Source of the DNA: Lewinellaceae bacterium
GTDB lineage: Bacteria; Bacteroidota; Bacteroidia; Chitinophagales; Saprospiraceae
DNA length: 64,000 nt
NCBI GenBank assembly: GCA_020636375.1
Contig: JACJXZ010000002.1
Coordinates: forward strand, 372,001 to 436,000
Direction of reading: 5' to 3'
This document shows, one piece after another, positions 34,082 through 41,744 of the stretch; the first letter of the stretch is position 1; every line of letters starts with the position of its first letter. Below the pieces are notes generated by a model, which saw only the letters and a list, made by a program, of their open reading frames with translations, made no database searches and was not told the DNA's origin. The translations under genes were made by a program, and so were the position numbers.

Positions 34082-35146
34082 ATGCTGAAAACAATCGCTC
34101 ACATCTGCATTTTGCCGGCCCTGGCCACGCTCTTTTTTCCGGCGGCCCTTTACGCCCAGTGCGGTTTCGAGTCGGACATCAACCTGGAGCCCCAGGGCGC
34201 CAACGGCGTATACTGCTCTTATGATACCGTCACGGCGAGCATAGCCGAGCCTTTCGACAGCTATCAGTGGCTCTACAATTTTGACGGCTCCACCAACAAC
34301 CTGACGCCCATCTTCGGTGCCGACGGCCCCGCCTTGGAAATACCCGTCGGCGATTACGGTTATGCCTTCTTTTTTGTTGAACTTACCCGCGACGGCTGTA
34401 CGGAACTCAGCCCGCCGGCAGTGGTCGACAGCTGGGTTTTTATCCCTCCGGCAGTGGAACATGAACCGCAGAGCGAATACTGCAACGGAGATTCCACGCT
34501 GGTCTCCAATGCTTTTGGCAGTTACGCCTCTTACCAATGGCTGCGGGACTACGAACCCATCGACGGGGCAACCGGCCCAGAGTACTGGGTCAGGGAAAGC
34601 GGGATTTATGTGCTCAACGTTTCTCCTTTCGAATGCCCGGAACTCACGCTCACCAGCGGCATCGGCCCCACCTTTGCCTTCACCGGCCCCGAGGTGCCCG
34701 TCATAACCTGGGACGGCAGCGTGCTTACCGCCAGTTCCGGCCCCAACTACCAATGGGCCCTCAACGGGACCCCGATCCCCGGCGCTACCGGCCAGATTTA
34801 TGAGCCGCAGGAAGACGGTGAATATACCGTGACGGTGAGCGACGGAAGTGGTTGCATGCCTGCCTCGGCACCCCTCTCCATCGTGATCTCCGGCAGCCGG
34901 CAACCCGACTGGGCCGCCCAGTTCAGGGTCTTCCCCAACCCCATGGGCAATGCGCTGAACATTCAGGCCCCTCCCGGCACTTCTTTCGAGTTGCAGCTGC
35001 TGAGTGTGGAGGGGAAAGAAGTGCTGCCGCGTACCCTGCTCTCTTCCGACGGCGCACCGGTTTCCACTGCCCGCCTCAGCAAAGGCACCTATATCTGCCG
35101 GTTATACTATAAAGGAGAGACGGCAAGTTTCCGGCTGGTGAAGTAA
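34082..35146 (+). CDS. Secreted Ig-like protein with T9SS type-A sorting domain
   Basis: The start at 34082 (MLKTIAHICILPALATLFFPAALYAQ) gives 354 residues with a signal peptide of about 26. Two or three Ig/PKD-like modules with spaced cysteines follow ('YQWLRDYEPIDGATGPEYWVRESGIYVLNV', 'YQWALNGTPIPGATGQIYEPQEDGEYTVTVSDGSGC'). The C-terminal 75 residues are a Por-type sorting domain: 'FRVFPNPMGNALNI', 'LQLLSVEGKEV', 'LSKGTYICRLYYKGETASFRLVK'. T9SS export with removal of the domain at the surface is expected. It is a small relative in design of the giant protein at 4068-11477, which uses the other sorting-domain type. The gene ends in its own terminator. Confidence 0.88.
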   Translation: MLKTIAHICILPALATLFFPAALYAQCGFESDINLEPQGANGVYCSYDTVTASIAEPFDSYQWLYNFDGSTNNLTPIFGADGPALEIPVGDYGYAFFFVELTRDGCTELSPPAVVDSWVFIPPAVEHEPQSEYCNGDSTLVSNAFGSYASYQWLRDYEPIDGATGPEYWVRESGIYVLNVSPFECPELTLTSGIGPTFAFTGPEVPVITWDGSVLTASSGPNYQWALNGTPIPGATGQIYEPQEDGEYTVTVSDGSGCMPASAPLSIVISGSRQPDWAAQFRVFPNPMGNALNIQAPPGTSFELQLLSVEGKEVLPRTLLSSDGAPVSTARLSKGTYICRLYYKGETASFRLVK

Positions 35147-35193
35147 GGCTTATACTACTGCTTCCGGCACTAACACTACTTTAAGGGCCATCT

Positions 35194-35238
35194 GGAGCGC
35201 GGGTTCCGACAAAAACCGGGGCCCGCGCTCCTTTTTAT
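35194..35238 (+). terminator. Rho-independent terminator after the type-A T9SS cargo gene
   Basis: GGAGCGCGGG (35194-35203) pairs perfectly with CCCGCGCTCC (35222-35231), and a T-rich run follows. Confidence 0.8.
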
Positions 35239-35352
35239 TTAACAAGGTAGTACTAATAACGGGCCATTTACTGATGCCAACCCAAGGTCAAACCCAGCCA
35301 TACCCCATAGAGCCAAAACCGAAATACCCAAAAACCGAAATACCGAAATACC

Positions 35353-35383
35353 TTTTTTAGTTACAAACTTTTCCTAATTTTAG
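35353..35383 (+). promoter_or_regulatory. Candidate promoter for the thioesterase gene
   Basis: TTTTTTAG (35353-35360) and TAATTTTAG (35375-35383) are arranged as before the mlaE gene (TTTTTTAG then TAATTTTGG near 59475-59506). The two promoter regions look alike over about 40 bases. Confidence 0.4.
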
Positions 35384-35442
35384 AGCGTCCGGCTGCTCCG
35401 TTGACCTGATCAGAAAAAAGACACAAAACAAAGCGAACCCGA

Positions 35443-35901
35443 ATGGACGATATCAGCAAAGAGTTGAAACGCTTCCCCGTTAGAGTAAATATTGATGTAC
35501 AATGGGGAGAAATGGATGCTGCCGGCCACGTCAGCAACGTCATTTACCTGCGATGGTTCGAGCACGCCCGGGTTGCTTATATGGACAACCTAAAGTACCC
35601 TATCGTTATGGAAGACGAACAGGACGGGCTGCCCGGCGTTATCCTGGCCAAACAAGACTGTAAATACCTCTTTCCGGTCACCTATCCGGATACGATCGCC
35701 CTGGGCATCCGGGTATCCGGCATGCAGGAAGACCGGTTCACGATGCATTGCCGGATGTTCAGCCGGCGCCATGGCCGGCTGGTGGCCATTGCCAACGCCG
35801 TTATGGTTACTTACGATTACCGGCAACGCCGCAAGGCCCCGGTGCCGGATCGCCTGAGCCGGGGCATTCACCGGCTGGAAGAGCCGCCGGCAGCGAACTG
35901 A
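35443..35901 (+). CDS. 4-hydroxybenzoyl-CoA-thioesterase-like acyl-CoA thioesterase
   Basis: The 152-residue hotdog-fold protein has the YbgC/FadM-type active-site region 'DVQWGEMDAAGHVSNVIYLRWFEHARVAYM', with the catalytic aspartate and the following H.N. The central helix and strands are normal in length. It should hydrolyse acyl-CoA thioesters in the cytoplasm; chain length and physiological substrate cannot be read from the sequence. It is preceded by a promoter-like sequence. The aldehyde dehydrogenase gene follows after 235 bases, with no shown link. Confidence 0.88.
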   Translation: MDDISKELKRFPVRVNIDVQWGEMDAAGHVSNVIYLRWFEHARVAYMDNLKYPIVMEDEQDGLPGVILAKQDCKYLFPVTYPDTIALGIRVSGMQEDRFTMHCRMFSRRHGRLVAIANAVMVTYDYRQRRKAPVPDRLSRGIHRLEEPPAAN

Positions 35902-36136
35902 TTATTCTGCACGATAGCCCAACCAAAGCATGTTGTAGTATTACCGCTTAGCATTCTGCTCAAAAGGCGGGAGGTAAGCTATCAACTTCAGGACTCGGAC
36001 GCCAGGGCTTACTTCTGCTTCGAAGGGACCCCTCAGCTTCCCATGGGCGAGGAGGGCTACGCCGGCTTCCGGGGTGTCCCTTCCTGTGAACATTTTTTCG
36101 CAATCACCGGAAAGAGACAAGTAAAAACAACAGACA

Positions 36137-37561
36137 ATGACAGCAACCGTTACCGATACTTCCAAAGAGGCCATCCGGCGCATTTTCGACGCCCAGCGCG
36201 CCAACCAGCAGGCCGTTGCCCAAACCACTGCCCGCGAACGCATCGCCAAACTCCGGCGGCTGCACAAAATCCTGATGCGGTACCGGCAGGAAATCCGCGA
36301 TGCCTTGTACCAGGATTTCCGCAAGCCCCCCACCGAAGTAGACCTGACGGAAATCTACATCATCACTTCCGAGATCAAGCACACCATCCGCAACCTGAGG
36401 CGCTGGATGAAACCCCACCATGTGGCCACGCCCTTGCCGCTGCTGGGTTCCCGCTCCTACATCCAATATCAGCCCCGGGGCGTGGTGCTGATCATCGCCC
36501 CCTGGAACTTTCCGGTCAACCTCACTTTTACGCCCCTGGTTTCCGCCATTGCCGCCGGCAACTGCGCCGTGCTGAAACCTTCGGAAAATACGCCCCACTC
36601 CTCGGCGGTTATGCGCCGGATCGTAAAAGAGGCCTTCCCCGAAAACGAAGTAGCGCTGGTGGAAGGGGCGGTGGAGACTTCGACCACCCTGTTGAACCTG
36701 CCGTTCAACCACATTTTCTTCACGGGCTCGCCGGCAGTGGGAAAGATCGTCATGCAGGCGGCCGCCAAACACCTGGCCTCCGTCACCCTGGAACTGGGCG
36801 GCAAATCGCCAACTATCGTGGACGAAACCGCCGATATCGATAAGGCCGCCGCCCGCATCGCCTGGGGAAAACACGTGAATATGGGGCAAACCTGCATCGC
36901 TCCGGATTACCTGCTGGTCCACGAAAGCCGCAAGGAAGCATTGCTGAAAAAAATTGAACAACACCTCAAAGCGTCCTACAGCGAAGACCCGCAGCAGTCG
37001 CCGGATTACCCCCGGATCGTCAACCGGAAACACTTCGAACGGGTCCGAGCCTCCCTGCAGGACGCCCTGGACGGCGGCGCCCGGGCCATTGCCGGCGGGC
37101 AGGCCGAAGCCGCAGGCCGGTACATCGCTCCCACCCTGGTCACTGACGTGGACAAAGATTCCCGCCTGATGACCGAGGAGATCTTCGGGCCGGTCCTGCC
37201 CGTCATCGGCTTCCGAAACCTCCAGGAGGCAGTCGACATTGTCAACTCCAAAGAAAAGCCACTGGCCCTGTACCTCTTCAGCAAGAACCGGAACAACATC
37301 CGGCAGGTACTGAACCATACTCGAGCCGGCACGACCTGCATCAACAACACCCTGCTGCAATTCAACAATCACCACCTGCCTTTCGGAGGCGACAACAACA
37401 GCGGCATCGGCAAATCGCACGGCTGGTTCGGCTTCGAGGCCTTTTCCAATGCCCGGTCCGTCTACAAGCAAGTATGGCCCTTCAGCACGGCCGACCTGCT
37501 CAAGCCGCCCTATACGGCCTGGAAGCAGAAGCTGGCGGACTGGACGCTGCGGTGGTTGTAG
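36137..37561 (+). CDS. Aldehyde dehydrogenase (class 3-like)
   Basis: The 474-residue protein has 'PWNFPVNLTFTPLVSAIAAGNCAVLKPSE', the NAD-binding 'FFTGSPAVGKIVMQAAAKHL', the catalytic glutamate in 'VTLELGGKSPTIVDE' and the nucleophile Cys in 'NMGQTCIAPDYLLV'. The 'LPFGGDNNSGIGKSHGWFGFEAFSN' end and the short overall length match ALDH3-type fatty aldehyde dehydrogenases. The last 30 residues are only mildly hydrophobic, so it is probably soluble. It should oxidise medium- or long-chain aldehydes. The flavin monooxygenase gene lies 111 bases downstream on the same strand. Confidence 0.92.
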   Translation: MTATVTDTSKEAIRRIFDAQRANQQAVAQTTARERIAKLRRLHKILMRYRQEIRDALYQDFRKPPTEVDLTEIYIITSEIKHTIRNLRRWMKPHHVATPLPLLGSRSYIQYQPRGVVLIIAPWNFPVNLTFTPLVSAIAAGNCAVLKPSENTPHSSAVMRRIVKEAFPENEVALVEGAVETSTTLLNLPFNHIFFTGSPAVGKIVMQAAAKHLASVTLELGGKSPTIVDETADIDKAAARIAWGKHVNMGQTCIAPDYLLVHESRKEALLKKIEQHLKASYSEDPQQSPDYPRIVNRKHFERVRASLQDALDGGARAIAGGQAEAAGRYIAPTLVTDVDKDSRLMTEEIFGPVLPVIGFRNLQEAVDIVNSKEKPLALYLFSKNRNNIRQVLNHTRAGTTCINNTLLQFNNHHLPFGGDNNSGIGKSHGWFGFEAFSNARSVYKQVWPFSTADLLKPPYTAWKQKLADWTLRWL

Positions 37562-37570
37562 GAATTATCG

Positions 37571-37664
37571 TGCATTTGTGCATTTGTGCATTTGTGCATT
37601 CGCAGGGAAACATGATGCCGGGCGATGTGGATCAAGCAACATATACACGAATGCACGAATGCAC
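37571..37664. repeat. Pair of inverted short tandem repeats
   Basis: TGCATTTG is repeated about four times at 37571-37600, and ACACGAATGCACGAATGCAC lies at 37645-37664. The two arrays are roughly complementary and would form a stem in the spacer between the dehydrogenase and monooxygenase genes. Confidence 0.55.
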
Positions 37665-37672
37665 ATATAAAC

Positions 37673-38812
37673 ATGACCAAACCTACTGTCCTCATCATCG
37701 GCGCCGGGCCGGCGGGCCTGGCCACTGCCGCCCGCCTGCGGGAAAAAGGCATCTCTTTCGAAATCCTGGAGCAGAGCCAGGCCGTCGCCCCATCCTGGCG
37801 GCAGCACTACGACCGCCTGCACCTGCACACCGTCCGCGAACGCTCCCACCTCCCCTTTATGGAATTCCCGGGCCACTACCCCCGGTACGTTTCCCGGCGG
37901 ATGCTGGTGGACTATTTCGAGGCCTACGCCAAAGCGTTTGACATCCGGCCCCACTTCGGAGAAGAAGTATCTGCGATCCGACCCACCGGGGCGGGCTGGG
38001 AGGTGCATACCCGCTCCGGAAAGTCCTTTGCGGCACCCCACGTGGTGGTGGCCACCGGCCTCAACCGCGTACCCAACCGGCCAGGCTATGACGGAGAGGA
38101 AAAGTTCGGAGGCCGGATACTGCACAGCCGGGAGTACAAAAACCCAAAGCCTTTTCGTGGCCAGCGGGTGCTGGTCGTAGGCTTCGGCAACACCGGCGCC
38201 GAGATTGCGCTGGACCTCAGCGAGCACGACATCTCCACCTCCCTGTCCGTCCGTGGGCCGGTCAACGTCGTGCCGAGGGACTTCCTGGGCAACCCCACCC
38301 AAAAGACCGCCTTTGCCCTGGCCCGGCTGCCCACCTGGCTGGGCGACTGGATCGGCGCTCAGGTGCAGCGCCTGGCCTTCGGCAACCTCCGCCCCTACGG
38401 ACTGGTGCCTTCCGGCGTGCCGCCCGCCCGCCAGCTGCGGGAGACCGGGAAAACGCCCGTGATCGATATCGGGACCATCGAAAAGATCAAAACCGGGAAG
38501 ATCAGGGTAAAACCGGGCATCGAACGCTTCACCGAAACGGGTGCCCGCTTCGAAGACGGCACGGAAGCGCCCTTCGACACCGTCATCCTGGCCACCGGCT
38601 ACCGGGCCCGCCTGGAGGACTTCCTGCCCTTTACCGACGGCTTGTTCGACCGGTACGGCATTCCCAAAGAAGTGGTCGGTAAGGAAAAATACAAAGGGTT
38701 GTACTTCCTCGGCTTCGACAATTACAAGCCAGGGGGCGGGCTGGGTGTCATTTACCAGGACTCAGAGGTGGTGGCAAGGGCAATTGGGGATGAGGCATGC
38801 GCATCAGGCTGA
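37673..38812 (+). CDS. Flavin-containing monooxygenase-like NAD(P)-binding protein
   Basis: The start at 37673 (MTKPTVLIIGAGPAGLATAARL) places the FAD motif GAGPAG at the N-terminus and gives 379 residues. A second dinucleotide motif, 'VLVVGFGNTGAEIALDL', lies near 165, and 'VILATGYRARLEDFLP' is the family's C-terminal ATG motif. 'HYDRLHLHT' and 'RRMLVDYFEAYA' are typical of class B flavin monooxygenases and YUCCA-like or trimethylamine-monooxygenase-like relatives. It should use FAD and NADPH to oxygenate a small substrate that is not known. The frame upstream of 37673 runs into the tandem repeat and is not coding. Confidence 0.88.
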   Translation: MTKPTVLIIGAGPAGLATAARLREKGISFEILEQSQAVAPSWRQHYDRLHLHTVRERSHLPFMEFPGHYPRYVSRRMLVDYFEAYAKAFDIRPHFGEEVSAIRPTGAGWEVHTRSGKSFAAPHVVVATGLNRVPNRPGYDGEEKFGGRILHSREYKNPKPFRGQRVLVVGFGNTGAEIALDLSEHDISTSLSVRGPVNVVPRDFLGNPTQKTAFALARLPTWLGDWIGAQVQRLAFGNLRPYGLVPSGVPPARQLRETGKTPVIDIGTIEKIKTGKIRVKPGIERFTETGARFEDGTEAPFDTVILATGYRARLEDFLPFTDGLFDRYGIPKEVVGKEKYKGLYFLGFDNYKPGGGLGVIYQDSEVVARAIGDEACASG

Positions 38813-38951
38813 TGGGTTAAAATCTGCGAGGTGGCCAGCCTATGGAGGCGCTCTGGTAGCGGCTACCTTGAGGGCAGAGCCCGCCCGCTTCTCCGACCGG
38901 TGCCCAGCGGGTGAACTCCCCCCCCGCCTCCGCCTTCGACGGACCGTAGCC
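38813..38951. other. Spacer without recognisable feature
   Basis: I see no gene, promoter or repeat between the monooxygenase stop and the nested palindromes. GC content is high. Confidence 0.4.
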
Positions 38952-39279
38952 CGGGGCTGTGCAATAAGTATATGTAGACAGGATTAACAAGATTATCAGG
39001 ATATATATACCCCTGTGGCGCAAGCCACTACATCTTGTAAATCCTGTAAATCGGGCGCGATTCCTTTTTGTACCCCTTGCCCGGTTTTAGGTCTTAGGCA
39101 ATAGGTTTTAGGGGGGAAACCCAGGCCTAATCGGGCACTCAATAGGCACCTAACGCCCAAAACCTAATATTTACCCGGCCGACTGGACGGGCCTAAATCC
39201 TCCCAACACCGGAGGGGGCACAATTTAGCATCGCGCCCCTGTAAATCCTGCCTACTTTCGACCTTTTTGCACAACCCCG
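38952..39279. repeat. Three-layer nested palindromic elements (families F and D)
   Basis: The outer ends CGGGGCTGTGCAA (38952-38964) and TTGCACAACCCCG (39267-39279) enclose a family F hairpin. F starts at GTAGACAGGATTAACAAGAT (38974) and its right arm is split by a family D element at 39053-39238. The split is flanked on both sides by CTGTAAATC (39044-39052 and 39239-39247). Without D and one copy of this 9-mer, the right arm of F reads continuously as AATCCTGTAAATCCTGCCTAC. Confidence 0.7.
39053..39238. mobile_element. Family D transposase-less element, copy 1
   Basis: The inverted ends are GGGCGCGAT and ATCGCGCCC; 9-bp direct repeats CTGTAAATC flank it. The body has TTTTTGTACCCCTTGC near the left end and GGAGGGGGCACAATTTAGC near the right. 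No coding capacity. The second copy is at 49548-49673. Confidence 0.6.
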
Positions 39280-39318
39280 TACGGCAGGCGGAGGCCCGGC
39301 TGAACGCTAAGAGCATGT

Positions 39319-40311
39319 TTATCCTGTCTCATCTTCAGGATACTGCAGTCCGATGATCTCCCGCACCCGGTCGAGCACCTCCATCAGGTCCTGGCTGAAG
39401 CTTAACGGCAGCAGGGGGCTTTCCTTCAGGCCGTGCTCCAGGCAGTGCATCACCTCCTCGGCCTCGTAGGAGTAGCCGTTCGTCGTGTATTCGAAGCGGT
39501 AGTCCTGCGGCCGGCGGTCCTCCAGGATCAGGCTGAGGCTGGTCGGCTCGTGCCAGCGGGTGTGCAGGTGGATGGCGCCGCGCTCGCCGTAGATAAAAGC
39601 CTCCGTTTTGGTGAATGCGCGCAGGCTGGCGTGCAGGTGTGCCATCTGGCCGTTCTGGTATTGGAAGAGCATGCCCACCTCCTCGTCCACGCCGGTAGCG
39701 CCGATGTGGGCCATGGCCTGTATCCCTGCCGGCTTGCCCAGCAGGAGCAGGGCCAGGAAAACCGGGTAGATACCGATGTCCAGCAGGGATCCGCCGCCCA
39801 GGGCGTGGTTGAACAGGCGACTATCCGGGTCAAAGAGAGGGCGGAAGCCAAAGTCAGCCTTGACCGAGAGCACGTCGCCGATCATGCCGTGGCCGATCAG
39901 TTCCAGCGCCTTGGCGGTGGAGGGGTTGAAGCGGGTCCAGATGGCTTCCATGAGGAAGGTATCGCTGGCGCGGGCGGCAGCCACCATTTCCCGGACCTGG
40001 CGGCTGTTCATGGCGAAAGGCTTCTCGCAGAGTACCGGGATACCTGCATTCAGGCACATTACGGTATTGTCGCGGTGCCCGGGATGGGGGGTAGCAATAT
40101 ACACCACATCCAGGCCCGGGCAGGCCGTGATCTCTTCATAAGAGCCGAAGGCGTGCGGGGCGCCGTATTGCAGGGCGAATTCCCGGGCCCGTTCTTCCGA
40201 GCGGGAAGCTACGGCTTGCAGGCGGGCGTTGGGCAGCGTATCCAGGTCCTGCGCAAATTTGTGCGCGATCTTTCCGAGGCCGATGATGCCCCAGTTGTAG
40301 GTTTTGGCCAT
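39319..40311 (-). CDS. Gfo/Idh/MocA family NAD(P)-dependent oxidoreductase
   Basis: The 330-residue protein has the N-terminal Rossmann motif 'WGIIGLGKIAHKFAQDL' and the family's catalytic-region lysine in 'IPVLCEKPFAMNSRQV'. The C-terminal alpha/beta domain includes 'FNHALGGGSLLDIGIYPVFLALLLLG', the GG..DiG.Y signature of dimeric dihydrodiol- or sugar-dehydrogenase-like members. It probably oxidises or reduces a sugar or trans-dihydrodiol-like substrate; which one is unknown. It is the last gene of a long minus-strand stretch, separated from the glutaminase gene by a repeat-containing spacer. Confidence 0.88.
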   Translation of the reverse strand: MAKTYNWGIIGLGKIAHKFAQDLDTLPNARLQAVASRSEERAREFALQYGAPHAFGSYEEITACPGLDVVYIATPHPGHRDNTVMCLNAGIPVLCEKPFAMNSRQVREMVAAARASDTFLMEAIWTRFNPSTAKALELIGHGMIGDVLSVKADFGFRPLFDPDSRLFNHALGGGSLLDIGIYPVFLALLLLGKPAGIQAMAHIGATGVDEEVGMLFQYQNGQMAHLHASLRAFTKTEAFIYGERGAIHLHTRWHEPTSLSLILEDRRPQDYRFEYTTNGYSYEAEEVMHCLEHGLKESPLLPLSFSQDLMEVLDRVREIIGLQYPEDETG

Positions 40312-40314
40312 GGT

Positions 40315-40476
40315 TTTACGTGTTTACGTGTTTATGTGTTTATGTGTTTATATTTATATGCGTTTTGCCGGAAAAAGAGTCGGCGCACCTATTTTTTTCT
40401 CTGGCACGCTCCACTACGAATGCTCGCCCGTCTTCGTTGCGCTCGTCCGGGTAAAAATGTACATATACACAAATGC
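40315..40476. repeat. Short tandem repeats in the oxidoreductase-glutaminase spacer
   Basis: GTGTTTAC/GTGTTTAT units (about 40315-40350) occur just upstream of the oxidoreductase start. A roughly inverted ACATATACACAAATGCACC lies near the glutaminase stop (about 40459-40476). Confidence 0.5.
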
Positions 40477-40479
40477 ACC

Positions 40480-41400
40480 TTAAAAAATCGACATCCCCGT
40501 TAAAGTAGTAAACATTTCCAACACTTTGATGCCGACTGCCGAATTTCCGTGTTCGTTCAGCCCCGGGCTCCAGACGGCGATGGCCAGCTCGCCGGGGATG
40601 ATGGCGACGATGCCGCCGCCGACGCCGCTCTTGCCGGGCAGCCCTACGGCGAAGGCAAATTCGCCGGCCTCGTCGTAGAAGCCGCAGGTCAGCATGATGG
40701 CGTTGAGGCGTTTGGACTGGCTGCTGGTCAGCATGCGCTCCCCGGTGGCGGGCACGGAACCGTGGTTGGCGAACAGGAGGAAGGCCCGCGCCAGTTCCCG
40801 GCAGGACATGGCGATGGCACACTGGTGGAAATAGACATCCAGCACCGCAGCTACCGGATGGTGGATGTTGCCATGGCTTTTCATGAAGTTGGCCAGGGCG
40901 GCGTTGGTGTAGCCGGTTTCCCGCTCGGAACGGGCCACTTCCTCGTCAAAGTGTATGTCGTCCTGTCCGGTAAGGTTGTGTATGAGATCAAGCAGGGCGG
41001 CTTTGGGGTCGGAGAAGTGACCTAACAGTATGTCTACGATCACCAGCGCGCCGGCGTTGATGAAGGGGTTGCGGGGGATGCCCCGTTCGTACTCCAGTTG
41101 CACAAGGGAGTTGAACGGGTTGCCTGAGGGCTCCAGCCCGACCCGGTTCCAGAGGTTTTCCCCTTCCAGCCGGAAAGCCAGGGCCAGGGTGAACACCTTG
41201 GAAATGCTCTGTATGGAGAACCGCTCGTCGGCGTCTCCCAGGTAGTACTGCTCGCCCCGGACCGTTTCAATGGCGATGCCGAACTTGTCGGGGGGCACCT
41301 TGGCTAGGGCGGGAATGTATCCGGCTACTTTGCCTTTGCCGATCTCGGGCCGGACTGCTTCGGCGATCTGACGGAGGATGGAGGGGTAGTTGGGGGGCAT
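40480..41400 (-). CDS. glsA: Glutaminase A
   Basis: The start at 41400 (MPPNYPSILRQIAEAVRPEIGKGKVAGYIPALAKV) gives 306 residues, the normal length; the upstream open frame runs through repeats and is not coding. The serine-dependent beta-lactamase-like active site is visible in 'RFSIQSISKVFTLALAF' (SxxK). 'GNPFNSLVQLEYERGIPRNPFINAGALVI' and 'GLPGKSGVGGGIVAIIPGELAIAVWSPGL' are classic glutaminase blocks. It hydrolyses glutamine to glutamate and ammonia in the cytoplasm. A GTGTATGT tandem repeat sits directly upstream of the start codon. Confidence 0.94.
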   Translation of the reverse strand: MPPNYPSILRQIAEAVRPEIGKGKVAGYIPALAKVPPDKFGIAIETVRGEQYYLGDADERFSIQSISKVFTLALAFRLEGENLWNRVGLEPSGNPFNSLVQLEYERGIPRNPFINAGALVIVDILLGHFSDPKAALLDLIHNLTGQDDIHFDEEVARSERETGYTNAALANFMKSHGNIHHPVAAVLDVYFHQCAIAMSCRELARAFLLFANHGSVPATGERMLTSSQSKRLNAIMLTCGFYDEAGEFAFAVGLPGKSGVGGGIVAIIPGELAIAVWSPGLNEHGNSAVGIKVLEMFTTLTGMSIF

Positions 41401-41408
41401 GGGGGAGC

Positions 41409-41435
41409 GTGTGTATGTGTGTATGTGTGTATGTG
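41409..41435. repeat. GTGTATGT tandem repeat upstream of glsA
   Basis: Three units of GTGTATGT lie within 40 bases of the glsA start, where they could affect translation if their number varies. Confidence 0.5.
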
Positions 41436-41468
41436 GGCAAACCGGGACATCTATGCTTTTAACCGGTT

Positions 41469-41569
41469 TTCGATATGTAGACCCCAACCTCGGCGGACGG
41501 TTAACGGCTGACGGCCGACGGCGGACCGCAAACACTGGGCTAGTGAAAAGTTGGGGCCTACATATCGAA
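41469..41569. repeat. Palindromic element with TTCGATATGTAG ends
   Basis: TTCGATATGTAGACCCCAAC (41469-41488) pairs with GTTGGGGCCTACATATCGAA (41550-41569), 19 of 20 positions. The loop has repeated CGGC/ACGG words. It lies next to a family C element. No other copy was seen. Confidence 0.65.
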
Positions 41570-41576
41570 CTTGGGT

Positions 41577-41706
41577 TAAGTGCCTGGACAGAAATACCTT
41601 GACAAACATGGAAATAAGGAAATACAGTGAAAGCCCGAATTTGGTGAGTATTTCCAGGTATTTCAATGTGTTTCCACATATTTCACTATTTCAGTCCAGG
41701 TACTTA
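41577..41706. mobile_element. Family C transposase-less element, copy 1 (130 bp)
   Basis: The ends are TAAGTGCCTGGACAGAAATA and, inverted, TATTTCAGTCCAGGTACTTA variants. The sequence is nearly identical to the reverse complement of 60307-60436 over its full 130 bases. The body is made of AAATACCTGGAAATA-type words. No coding capacity. Confidence 0.75.
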
Positions 41707-41744
41707 CACCCTTACCCTTTTAAACCAGGTTTTGAATCGGCTAT

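Noticed and set aside
37571..37664. Coding extension of the flavin monooxygenase upstream of 37673
   Set aside because: The extra residues (MWIKQHIHECTNAHIN) come from the tandem repeat, and the FAD motif needs to be at the very N-terminus.
41401..41679. 93-residue N-terminal extension of glutaminase
   Set aside because: The extension runs through a family C element, a palindrome and a GTGTATGT repeat. The normal glutaminase length starts at 41400.
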